From Candidatus Neomicrothrix sp. UBA4542 (GTDB taxonomy: Bacteria; Actinomycetota; Acidimicrobiia; Acidimicrobiales; Poriferisodalaceae), in NCBI GenBank assembly GCA_002388005.1, contig DGLO01000100.1, forward strand, positions 3,050 through 41,569: 38,520 nucleotides of DNA, written 5' to 3'. A model generated the notes under the pieces. It was not told the origin of the DNA. It ran no database searches and worked only from the letters and a program-made list of their open reading frames with translations. Each line of letters begins with the position of its first letter. The stretch's first letter is position 1. The translations under genes and the position numbers were made by a program. This document shows, one piece after another, positions 31,929-38,520 of the stretch.

Positions 31929-32474
31929 ATGCCCTACCTGTGGAGACGAACGTTAATTGGCGCACTCGCCGTTTACGTCATAGCAGCCTCGGTGTTTCTG
32001 TTGGCGGGTGGGGGTAGTGCTTCGAACCAGCAAAGAGCTGCCGGGAATACCGTTGGCCGAGAAATTACCGACGGGTTGTATTCGTTGGAGTTCACAACGA
32101 TCGATGGACTTAGAACGTCCCTTGGCCACTACGCGGGCGCGCCACTCATCGTCAACTTTTTTGCTTCATGGTGCGTTCCTTGCGTCGAGGAGATGCCTGA
32201 TTTTCAACGACTACATGAAAGTCGCGGTGAGCAATTCCAAATACTCGGTCTCGCTGTCGAGGGGGAGCGTCCCGCACGTCGGATCGTGGAATCCACTGGT
32301 GTCACGTATCCCATAGGGTTGGATGACAGCGATCTGCTTGTTCAACTTGGCGGTGTGGCGATGCCAACTACCGTATTTATTTCGGATCAAGGTGAACTTC
32401 TCGAAAGCCATAGTGGTGTGCTCGACTATTCGAAACTAATTGACCGCATAGAGGAGCTCTTCGGGGATGGGTGA
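31929..32474 (+). CDS. TlpA/ResA-like membrane-anchored thioredoxin
   Basis: The 181-residue protein has an N-terminal membrane anchor (about residues 8-27), a linker, and a thioredoxin fold. The active site is WC82VPC85 in NFFASWCVPCVEEMP, with the cis-Pro loop in VAMPTTVF. It is likely exported or membrane-tethered and reduces disulfides, for example apocytochrome haem-site Cys, when fed by CcdA. The ccdA gene overlaps its 3' end by 8 nt, which supports joint function in cytochrome c maturation for the haem proteins in this window. Confidence 0.9.
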   Translation: MPYLWRRTLIGALAVYVIAASVFLLAGGGSASNQQRAAGNTVGREITDGLYSLEFTTIDGLRTSLGHYAGAPLIVNFFASWCVPCVEEMPDFQRLHESRGEQFQILGLAVEGERPARRIVESTGVTYPIGLDDSDLLVQLGGVAMPTTVFISDQGELLESHSGVLDYSKLIDRIEELFGDG

Positions 32475-33324
32475 TGTCAACTTGGCCTTCGCCTTTACAG
32501 CTGGCATCGTCGCCACAATTAACCCTTGCGGGTTCGCGATGCTCCCCGCGTACCTCTCCTACTTCCTAGGAATCGAGGCAAACTGTGATTCAACTCGGGG
32601 TGCAAGCATTACTCGTGCCCTCATCACCGGATCGGTGGTTTCAACGGGTTTCTTGATTGTTTTCGGAGTTGTAGGACTACTGATTTCGGCTGGTCTGACA
32701 GCTATCCGAGAAATAGTCCCCTGGGTAGCGGTCGTTGTGGGAGTGACCTTAATAGCTTTGGGCACTGCGGTGACCGTTGGTAAACGCATCAACGTAGCGA
32801 TGCCAAGGTTTGAGCGGGGAACGGGGAGCAGGGATCTGAGATCACTTCTTCTTTTTGGTGTCTCTTATGCTGTCGCGTCAATTTCGTGCGGACTTCCAAC
32901 TTTCATCGTGGTGGTTTCTAGTTCGGTCAGCGGCTTCAGGTCTGGATTAATTGCATTTATCGCATACGCCGTTGGCATGGCCATTACGTTGTTGTCACTC
33001 ACCGTAAGTCTGGCCTTGGCCCGCTCTTCTTTTCTGGAAAGAGTGCGATCTTTGGTGCCTTTTGTTGATCGGACCTCTGGTTTGTTGATGGTGTTGGCCG
33101 GGATTTACTTGGTTGTGTTTTGGCTAACTGAACGTGCTGGTGCTTCAACGAATTGGTTTATCACCGCTGTCGAAGGATGGAGCGCGAACCTGAGCAATAC
33201 AGTGATCGAGTTGGGGGGAGTGCGCACAGGTGTCCTTCTCAGCGTCGTGATAGCTCTTGGTTTGATTGTTTGGTTACTCCAACTCGATACTGCGCCATCA
33301 GATAGTTCCCCTGAAACGCTTTGA
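32467..33324 (+). CDS. ccdA: CcdA-type thiol-disulfide transporter
   Basis: This membrane protein passes reducing equivalents from cytoplasmic thioredoxin to the outside. Six to seven membrane segments are visible over 285 residues. The two redox Cys are C21 in ATINPCGFAMLPAYLSYFLG and C141 in ASISCGLPTFIVV, both in characteristic helices. The C-terminal segment after residue 215 is longer than in minimal CcdA. It overlaps the TlpA-like gene by 8 nt and is followed by the PGA-hydrolase-like gene with 2 nt between (or an overlap if the TTG at 33321 is used). Confidence 0.92.
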   Translation: MGDVNLAFAFTAGIVATINPCGFAMLPAYLSYFLGIEANCDSTRGASITRALITGSVVSTGFLIVFGVVGLLISAGLTAIREIVPWVAVVVGVTLIALGTAVTVGKRINVAMPRFERGTGSRDLRSLLLFGVSYAVASISCGLPTFIVVVSSSVSGFRSGLIAFIAYAVGMAITLLSLTVSLALARSSFLERVRSLVPFVDRTSGLLMVLAGIYLVVFWLTERAGASTNWFITAVEGWSANLSNTVIELGGVRTGVLLSVVIALGLIVWLLQLDTAPSDSSPETL

Positions 33325-33326
33325 AC

Positions 33327-33983
33327 ATGGCCTTGCACCTGGGTGACCACGATTTGTTACAAACGGAGCGACCTTTCCATGCCCTGTTGTCACAGCCCGG
33401 GGTTAGCGAGGTGCTACAGCTGGGCTCACCGTTCGGTTTCATGGCTTTTCATGGTGGGTGGTTGGAGGAAGTTACCGATGATGTCGCGAGCAGCGCGGCG
33501 AAAAGATCGGGGGCTTCCTATTACGGGGTGCTCCAAGGGCCCGACGATCAGTGGCACATCCCATCGCATTTAGTTAACCCGGATGAGTCCGAAGCGCTAC
33601 GGGCCTTCCTCGAGCATGTGGAAGTGGTCGTGGCGATCCATGGCTTCGGTCGACCCGATCTGCTTCGTTCAGTTTTGTTGGGAGGGCGAAATCGTGAGTT
33701 AGCTGAATTCGTAGCGTGCCGACTCATCGCCTATTTACCCCATTACGAAGTTGTTCATGATCTCGCATCGGTACCACCTAGTTTGCGGGGCCAACATTCC
33801 CAAAACCCGGTGAATCTTCCACGCGGCGGCGGCGTGCAAATTGAATTGCCGCCGCGTATACGTGGCAAGAGTCCGATGTGGACCGGGTTTAAGGGTCCGG
33901 GACGAGTCCCCCATCATGAAGCGTTAATTGATGGGTTGGCGGAGGTTGCGCTTGACTGGAACAGGCTTCACGGCCCGGCTTAG
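33327..33983 (+). CDS. Poly-gamma-glutamate hydrolase-like protein (PghP family)
   Basis: The 218-residue product resembles the phage-type gamma-PGA hydrolases, a zinc carboxypeptidase-like fold. Matching features are MAFHGGWLEEVTDDVA (metal His and Glu region), SYYGVLQG, WHIPSHLVNPDESEALRAF, VVVAIHGFGRPDLLRSVLLGGRNRELAEFV and the C-terminal GGGVQIELPPRIR. Its natural substrate in bacteria that do not make PGA is unknown. I use the ATG at 33327; a TTG at 33321 overlapping the ccdA stop is the alternative. It converges with pdxH (3-nt gap). Confidence 0.8.
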   Translation: MALHLGDHDLLQTERPFHALLSQPGVSEVLQLGSPFGFMAFHGGWLEEVTDDVASSAAKRSGASYYGVLQGPDDQWHIPSHLVNPDESEALRAFLEHVEVVVAIHGFGRPDLLRSVLLGGRNRELAEFVACRLIAYLPHYEVVHDLASVPPSLRGQHSQNPVNLPRGGGVQIELPPRIRGKSPMWTGFKGPGRVPHHEALIDGLAEVALDWNRLHGPA

Positions 33984-33986
33984 AGC

Positions 33987-34634
33987 TTAGGGAGCAAGCC
34001 GTTCTAAGTCCCAGCCTCCATCTGTACGTTTGTAGAGAAGTCGATCGTGCAATCGGTGGGGGCGTCCCTGCCAAAATTCGATTGTGTCGGGGGTCAAGAC
34101 GTAACCACCCCAATATGAGGGGCGTGGAGGCGACGCGCCGGCAAGTTCCAAGTTGAGCTGCTCCCAGCTTTCTTCAAGTTCGCCGCGATTTTTCACTGAG
34201 TGACTTTGGTTCGATACGACAGCAGAAATTTGCGACTCACGAGAGCGGCCTGAGAAGTATCGATCGCTACTTTCGGGCTCTAGTTTCTCTACCGCCCCTG
34301 TAAGCCGTATTTGCCGCTCCAGGACTAACCACCCGAGTAGGGCAGCAGCATTGGTTTGATGTGCCAGATCGCGCCCTTTGCGACTCTCGTAGTTGGTATA
34401 GAAAACAAGCCCTCGGGCTGTTCGGCCTCGGAGTAAGACATTGCGAAGCGATGGTTCTAGTCGTTCGTTAACGGTCGCGAGCGTCATCGCGTTGGCGTTG
34501 TGAAACCTGAGTTCTTCGGAGAAGTCCAGCCAGTCGTCGAAGAGGTGCATAGGGTCCACAGGAACATCAGTTTCGGACAACCCCACTGTCATCAAGTTTT
34601 CTCGGATTGCCTTCAGTGCCTTTGGTTCCGCCAT
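33987..34634 (-). CDS. pdxH: Pyridoxamine 5'-phosphate oxidase
   Basis: It uses FMN and oxygen to make pyridoxal 5'-phosphate. The 215-residue protein has the family hallmarks: NAMTLATVNERLEPSLRNVLLRG near residue 47, VFYTNYESRKGRDLAHQTNAAALLGW, ERQIRLTGAVEKL, SYWGGYVLTPDTIEFWQGRPHRLHDRLLYKR and the C-terminal WDLERLAP. Length and motifs fit PdxH rather than the more distant PNPOx-like proteins. It diverges from crcB by 38 nt, so promoters for both must be compact. Confidence 0.95.
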   Translation of the reverse strand: MAEPKALKAIRENLMTVGLSETDVPVDPMHLFDDWLDFSEELRFHNANAMTLATVNERLEPSLRNVLLRGRTARGLVFYTNYESRKGRDLAHQTNAAALLGWLVLERQIRLTGAVEKLEPESSDRYFSGRSRESQISAVVSNQSHSVKNRGELEESWEQLNLELAGASPPRPSYWGGYVLTPDTIEFWQGRPHRLHDRLLYKRTDGGWDLERLAP

Positions 34635-34672
34635 CGTTGTTTGGGCTCCGCTTCTCTACTAGGCACTATGCC

Positions 34673-35020
34673 ATGACAATACGATCTGCGTTCGCTGTCA
34701 TTGCTGCGGCGGCAGTTGGCGCGGGCGGTCGCTGGCTATTCGGAGTGTCGGTCGGGCAAGAGTGTGGTTTGTTAGCCGCGAATATCCTCGGTTGTGTCTT
34801 AATTGGATGGGCTGTGCACGCTCAGAGGCGCATCTTTAATCAGGTGTGGTTGACCGCAGGGTTATGTGGATCCTTGACAAGTTTTTCTGCTTTGGCTGTG
34901 CAGCTTGCGGTGGGGGTCGAAGCTCATCAATGGTCCTACGTTTCAATCTGGGGGACCGCTTCGTTACTCGGCTGTGGGGTCGGTTTTGATATCGGTCGGT
35001 CACTGGGAGGTGCCCGATGA
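34673..35020 (+). CDS. crcB: CrcB/Fluc fluoride channel subunit 1
   Basis: This 115-residue membrane protein is one half of a fluoride exporter. Family features are GAGGRWLFG at the N-terminus, ANILGCVLIGW (the conserved Asn) and LCGSLTSFSAL (the TxF track region). Four hydrophobic segments are visible. The ATG at 34673 is chosen because the frame upstream to 34607 lies in pdxH territory. The second subunit gene overlaps by 4 nt (ATGA), which suggests a heterodimer, as in other Gram-positive bacteria with paired genes. Confidence 0.9.
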   Translation: MTIRSAFAVIAAAAVGAGGRWLFGVSVGQECGLLAANILGCVLIGWAVHAQRRIFNQVWLTAGLCGSLTSFSALAVQLAVGVEAHQWSYVSIWGTASLLGCGVGFDIGRSLGGAR

Positions 35021-35334
35021 CGATCCCGTTGTTCGCGTTGGCGGCAGCCCTAGGCGCGTTAATCCGTTGGAAGATATCAAGTCAGTGGGGCCGGGTGGGA
35101 ACCTGGGTATTGAACATGGCCGGAGCTTTCGGGCTCGGGTTATTGACCGGAGTGGGAGGAACAATCGGCACGATCCTGGGGACCGCTGGGATTGGCGCGT
35201 TAACGACTGTGTCCGGCGTAGCACATGAACTGTCGATATTGGCTCGGGTCTCTCGATTTCGCGCTAGCGCGTACCTTCTCGCCACATTGGTAGCCGGTGT
35301 TTGCTTCGCTTGGTTAGGGGTGCGTTGGGGGTGA
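35017..35334 (+). CDS. crcB: CrcB/Fluc fluoride channel subunit 2
   Basis: The 105-residue partner has ALGALIRWKIS, LNMAGAFGLGLL with the conserved Asn, and GTAGIGALTTVSGVAHEL, in place of the more common GGLTTFS motif. Four membrane segments are visible. Its stop (TGA at 35332-35334) is directly followed by the serS stop on the other strand. No fluoride riboswitch was seen before the pair. Confidence 0.88.
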   Translation: MTIPLFALAAALGALIRWKISSQWGRVGTWVLNMAGAFGLGLLTGVGGTIGTILGTAGIGALTTVSGVAHELSILARVSRFRASAYLLATLVAGVCFAWLGVRWG

Positions 35335-36588
35335 TCAGGAGGGTCCTGGTATGGAGTCAAACCCTGTGTACGGCCTCAGTGCATCCGGGATGGAGATTGA
35401 ACCGTTGGACTGTTGCTGGTTTTCCATGAGGAAGACAAGGGTGCGGGAAATAGCACAAGCAGTGCCATTCAAGGTGTGGAGTAGTCCTGTGCCCTCCTCA
35501 CCGCGATATCGGCTGCCCATACGCCGAGCTGAGTAGTCGGTGTAGTTCGAACAGGAGGTCACTTCGCGGTAGGCGCCCTCCGAGGGTAGCCATACTTCGA
35601 GATCGTATTTTTTTGCTGCAGCTGCTCCCAAATCGCCTGCTGCAACATTGATCACCCGGTAGGGCAAATCAAGCGACGACACGATTTCTTCTTGTATGGC
35701 TCGGAGGGTCTCTAGTTCCTCCCAGCTGGCTTCGGGGTCACAGAAGGAGAACATCTCCACCTTGTCAAACTGGTGAACTCGAAAAATTCCTCGGGTGTCT
35801 TTCCCATATGTCCCAGCTTCTCGTCGAAAGCACGAAGAAAATCCCGCATAGCGGACAGGCAAAGTGTCGCGCTCAAGATGTTCGCCTCTGTGTAGACCGG
35901 CGAGGGCAACCTCGGACGTCCCGATGAGAAACAAGTCGTCGCCAGCTATTTCATATACCTGATGCCGATCTGTTGGGAAAAACCCGGCGTCAATCATCAT
36001 CTCTTCGCGAACCAGTACTGGCGGGACTACGGGAATGAAGCCGTATTTTTCTAGTAGGTCGAACGCGAACTGCACGAGAGCAAATTCGACGCGGACAGCA
36101 GGGCCCATGAGATAAGCGAAACGGCTTCCACTATTTCTGACCGCTCGTTCGCTGTCGACCATCCCAAGTAGTTCACCCAGTTCGGCGTGATCATGCGCGG
36201 GCGGGGGGGTGCGATCACCTATCTCGCTTTCAGTCACAAAATCGTTTTCGTCGCCGGGCGGAACTGAAGCGTGGGCCGGGTTGGGGATCTGAAGTGCTAA
36301 CTCTTCAACTTCTTGTGTTGCGGCGTTTTCTGCTGCTTCAAGCTTCTCGAGCTCGATTTTCAAACGAGTTGCTTCGGCGATTTTGGATTCGCGTTCATCA
36401 GGGCTGGCTCGGCCGATTTCTTTCGATGCCGAGTTCTGTGCAGCGCGAGCCTCTTCTGCATCATGCATCGCTGATCTGCGGCGCTCGTCCGCGTCCAAAA
36501 CCGCGTCAATAAGGTCCGCTCCGACGCCCTTTTTCGTGGCGCCATCTCGATAATCGGCATTTTCTCGGAGGAGGCGAAGATCGATCAC
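35335..36588 (-). CDS. serS: Seryl-tRNA synthetase
   Basis: The 417-residue class II synthetase charges tRNA-Ser. The N-terminal long coiled-coil arm (about residues 30-105) that grips the tRNA is followed by the catalytic domain: TSEVALAGLHRGEHL, the motif 2 segment FRREAGTYGKDTRGIFRVHQFDKVEMF and motif 3 region TLNGTACAISRTLVFLMENQQ. SerS-specific TSCSNYTDYSARRM is present. The start ATG at 36588 gives the standard MIDLRLLREN. No T-box leader was seen in the 67-nt upstream gap. Confidence 0.97.
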   Translation of the reverse strand: MIDLRLLRENADYRDGATKKGVGADLIDAVLDADERRRSAMHDAEEARAAQNSASKEIGRASPDERESKIAEATRLKIELEKLEAAENAATQEVEELALQIPNPAHASVPPGDENDFVTESEIGDRTPPPAHDHAELGELLGMVDSERAVRNSGSRFAYLMGPAVRVEFALVQFAFDLLEKYGFIPVVPPVLVREEMMIDAGFFPTDRHQVYEIAGDDLFLIGTSEVALAGLHRGEHLERDTLPVRYAGFSSCFRREAGTYGKDTRGIFRVHQFDKVEMFSFCDPEASWEELETLRAIQEEIVSSLDLPYRVINVAAGDLGAAAAKKYDLEVWLPSEGAYREVTSCSNYTDYSARRMGSRYRGEEGTGLLHTLNGTACAISRTLVFLMENQQQSNGSISIPDALRPYTGFDSIPGPS

Positions 36589-36655
36589 AGCAATCGAAGT
36601 TACCGGGTGTGAGGGCTTACACGAATCCGATATTTAGAGGCGTCGGTCAGACCGA

Positions 36656-37009
36656 TCAACAGAACGCACTGGCATCGCATCCAGACGGATTCTGCCAGAA
36701 GACCATCGAAGTCCCCATCGCAGCGAAAACAAGCATTGCCAAGATCAAGCCCGTGAGGAACAAATAGGTAAAGACTTTGCTGTCAAATTTCAAATGCATG
36801 AAGTAAGAAACAACGATCTGGAACTTGACCGCCATGAGTATTAGAAGCGACGGTATCTCTACGACACCGAAATCAAAGAAGTACGTCGCTACCTCGACTG
36901 CTGTGAGGATGGCGAGAAGGACAGCGACTTTGATGTAGCCAATGTCGCTCAACCCGTGGTCATGGTGTTCTTCGTGTCCCTCTTCTTCGGAGACGGTAGC
37001 GGTGTTCAT
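36656..37009 (-). CDS. Cytochrome c oxidase subunit IV-like (prokaryotic COX4)
   Basis: The 117-residue protein has three membrane segments and the typical YFMHLKFDSKVF motif of the bacterial COX4 family. The N-terminus is Glu/His-rich (EEEGHEEHHDHG), which could bind metal. The C-terminus holds two Cys (GCDASAFC). It probably stabilises the aa3-type oxidase. It follows subunit III by 13 nt, as usual. Confidence 0.87.
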   Translation of the reverse strand: MNTATVSEEEGHEEHHDHGLSDIGYIKVAVLLAILTAVEVATYFFDFGVVEIPSLLILMAVKFQIVVSYFMHLKFDSKVFTYLFLTGLILAMLVFAAMGTSMVFWQNPSGCDASAFC

Positions 37010-37022
37010 GTGACCAGTTCTC

Positions 37023-37667
37023 CTAAGGAATCAAATAGACGACGGCGAAGATGACAATCCAGACGATGTCAACAAAGTGCCAGTACAGGCCAATTATCTC
37101 AATAGTTTCGGCGCGTTCGGGGCCGAGGATTCCTCTCGTGACAAGCACCCACATCGTCACGAGCATGACGATGCCCAGCGAAACATGCACGCCGTGAAAA
37201 CCAGTGAGTGTGTAGAACGCTGATGAGGAAATGTTGGTCGTGTAACCGAGGCCTTCACGGTAAAAGCCCGTGAATTCGTAGACCTGCCCAGCAATGAAAA
37301 TCGAACCTAACGAAGCGGTGGTCAGCAGCCAAAGCTTGCACCGCTCCATCTCGGCTCTTTGTATCGAAGTCACCGCCAAGACCATTGTGAGCGAGCTCAT
37401 CAAAAGAACGAACGAGCTAACTGAGGTAAACGGGATGTCAAAGAGATCTGCAGCCGTGGGACCTTTGGTGGCCGGTCCGACTCGATTGCGACACAACAAA
37501 TAAGTCGAGATCAGTGCCCCGAAAAGCAAACAATCTGAACCCAAGAAGGCCCACATCGTCACTTTTTCGTTAGTCAACCCGGTGTTGGTTGGGAGGTGAT
37601 GATAGTCGTCCCACTCAGTTCGGCCGTACGCCAGTTCGGAGGTCTGGGCCTCAGCGGTATCAGCCAA
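37023..37667 (-). CDS. ctaE: Cytochrome c oxidase subunit III
   Basis: The 214-residue membrane protein has five segments and the family motifs TMWAFLGSDCLLFGALI near the N-terminus, FYTLTGFHGVHVSLGI and LYWHFVDIVWIVIF. Subunit III stabilises the proton-pumping core. It overlaps the subunit I gene by 8 nt and is followed by subunit IV. The five-helix form is the shorter version seen in actinobacteria. Confidence 0.94.
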   Translation of the reverse strand: MADTAEAQTSELAYGRTEWDDYHHLPTNTGLTNEKVTMWAFLGSDCLLFGALISTYLLCRNRVGPATKGPTAADLFDIPFTSVSSFVLLMSSLTMVLAVTSIQRAEMERCKLWLLTTASLGSIFIAGQVYEFTGFYREGLGYTTNISSSAFYTLTGFHGVHVSLGIVMLVTMWVLVTRGILGPERAETIEIIGLYWHFVDIVWIVIFAVVYLIP

Positions 37668-38520
37668 CGGGGGCCTCCTCGACTATCGCGGAGTCGCTGT
37701 TCGGATCGTTCTCGTCTGGGTGGTGGTCGTCGCCCTGTGCGTCGTGACCGGCTTCAGGGTCGGTAGGGGGTTCCAAACTCCAGCCGAATATCGCACCAAG
37801 CATCAGTAACAAGCCGATCCCGGAGAGCCAAAGGTTGTAAATCAACCCAAGCGCAATCAGTGGAAACCCAGCGGCAAGAACTATGGGCCAATACGACGGC
37901 GACGGTAAATGCGGATGTTGATCTCCCTTTTGAGCGATGTCGTTTCCATTAGCGACTTTGCGCAGCTTGCCAGTCTCGTCTGCCTGATACTTCTTGTGCC
38001 AGAAATCATCCACGTCAGTAACCACGGGGACGTAATCAAAGTTGTGTTCGGGAGCAGGTGAAGGTATGGCCCATTCGAGGGTCCTCCCATCCCAAGGGTC
38101 GGCTGGTTCTTGCGGAACGGTACCCGCTTTGTAGCGAAGCCAGGTCCGGATGATGTTCACCGCAAAGATGATCATCCCTATCAGAATCACGAATGCTCCG
38201 ATCGTGGATACTGCGTTCCAAAAGTCGAAACCGTCCTCGGGTCCATATCGGCTGTGGCGACGCGCCATTCCTTGCAACCCGAGTATGTGCATGGGGCCGA
38301 ACGCCGTGTTGAACCCAAGAAGCACTAACCAGAAGTGCCACTTGCCAAGCGCTTCGTTGAGTCTGTATCCGAACGCCTTGGGCCACCAGTAATACATCCC
38401 TGCAAACAAACCCATCAGTGCGCCACCAAAGAGTACGTAGTGGAAGTGGGCGACAATGAAATAGGTGTCCGTTTGCTGGGTGTCGGCAGGTGCGATCGCG
38501 TGCATCACGCCCGACAACCC
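37660..38520 (-). CDS. ctaD: Cytochrome c oxidase subunit I (C-terminal part; N-terminus off the window)
   Basis: The frame is open to the right edge, so the beginning of the gene lies outside. The visible 286 codons or so start near helix X with TYFIVAHFHYVLFGGALMG, where the two His of HFH bind the haems, and include GLQGMARRHSRY and the last core helices. After the core a linker (IPSPAPEHNFDYVP) and about 110 further residues follow, with two extra hydrophobic segments in SYWPIVLAAGFPLIALGLIYNLW and LLLMLGAIFGW and then an acidic tail. That added hairpin resembles the actinobacterial CtaF subunit, so this may be a fusion. Confidence 0.94.
   Translation of the reverse strand, partial: GLSGVMHAIAPADTQQTDTYFIVAHFHYVLFGGALMGLFAGMYYWWPKAFGYRLNEALGKWHFWLVLLGFNTAFGPMHILGLQGMARRHSRYGPEDGFDFWNAVSTIGAFVILIGMIIFAVNIIRTWLRYKAGTVPQEPADPWDGRTLEWAIPSPAPEHNFDYVPVVTDVDDFWHKKYQADETGKLRKVANGNDIAQKGDQHPHLPSPSYWPIVLAAGFPLIALGLIYNLWLSGIGLLLMLGAIFGWSLEPPTDPEAGHDAQGDDHHPDENDPNSDSAIVEEAPVG

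Noticed and set aside
34635..34672. Possible fluoride riboswitch before the crcB pair
   Set aside because: Only 38 nt separate pdxH and crcB, and I see no crcB-motif RNA consensus there.

Overview
The window reads as a chromosomal segment of an aerobic actinomycete. A WhiB-family iron-sulfur regulator, a MshA-type mycothiol glycosyltransferase next to a YbjN-like gene, split crcB genes and an oligoribonuclease all fit Actinomycetota. The moderate GC content, frequent GTG starts, 1-8 nt gene overlaps and the unusual bc-complex gene set suggest the class Acidimicrobiia; that placement is inference, not proof. No phage, transposase, CRISPR array or rRNA was seen.

Region 1 (1-13424, all minus strand) is one respiratory array. 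Read in the direction of transcription it holds a small membrane protein, a two-cluster ferredoxin, a split cytochrome b (b6-like part then subunit IV-like part), a Tat-type Rieske protein, a diheme membrane cytochrome c, a membrane protein of unknown function, then nuoA-B-C-D-E-F-G and the first 275 codons of nuoH, which runs off the left edge. Nearly all neighbours overlap or lie within 25 nt, so NADH dehydrogenase and the quinol:cytochrome c module look co-transcribed. Divergent from it (13815-15921, plus strand) are a membrane-anchored monoheme cytochrome c and a geranylgeranyl-reductase-family flavoprotein. The right edge (36656-38520, minus strand) carries a third respiratory block: cytochrome c oxidase subunits IV and III and the C-terminal part of subunit I.

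Region 2 (16005-22979, minus strand) is a long housekeeping array: moaD-like, membrane protein, mshA, ybjN-like, proC, a SAM-hydrolase-family (DUF62) gene with an apparently substituted catalytic Asp, a previously easy-to-miss 29-residue membrane peptide gene, hemC, hemD and a HAD phosphatase.

Region 3 (23067-29172) holds a histidine phosphatase, a 55-residue acidic protein gene, a CobW GTPase coupled to a YtcJ-like amidohydrolase, a region with a tRNA-Pro-like fragment, a cupin gene, an intact tRNA-Lys(TTT) that directly abuts ybaK, a small basic protein gene and dut. Region 4 (29248-36588) has orn, an MBL-fold hydrolase, whiB with a structured leader and a strong hairpin behind it, a TlpA-like thioredoxin with CcdA (cytochrome c maturation or disulfide relay), a poly-gamma-glutamate-hydrolase-like gene, pdxH, a crcB pair and serS.

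The best candidate for something undescribed is a short N-terminal motif (TE-I/V-PE-x-L-x-x-RS) shared by the subunit IV-like cytochrome b and the divergently encoded cytochrome c, with a second copy of its core (IPxxLLxxSQ) inside the cytochrome b protein. It may be a docking or assembly tag for the respiratory supercomplex.
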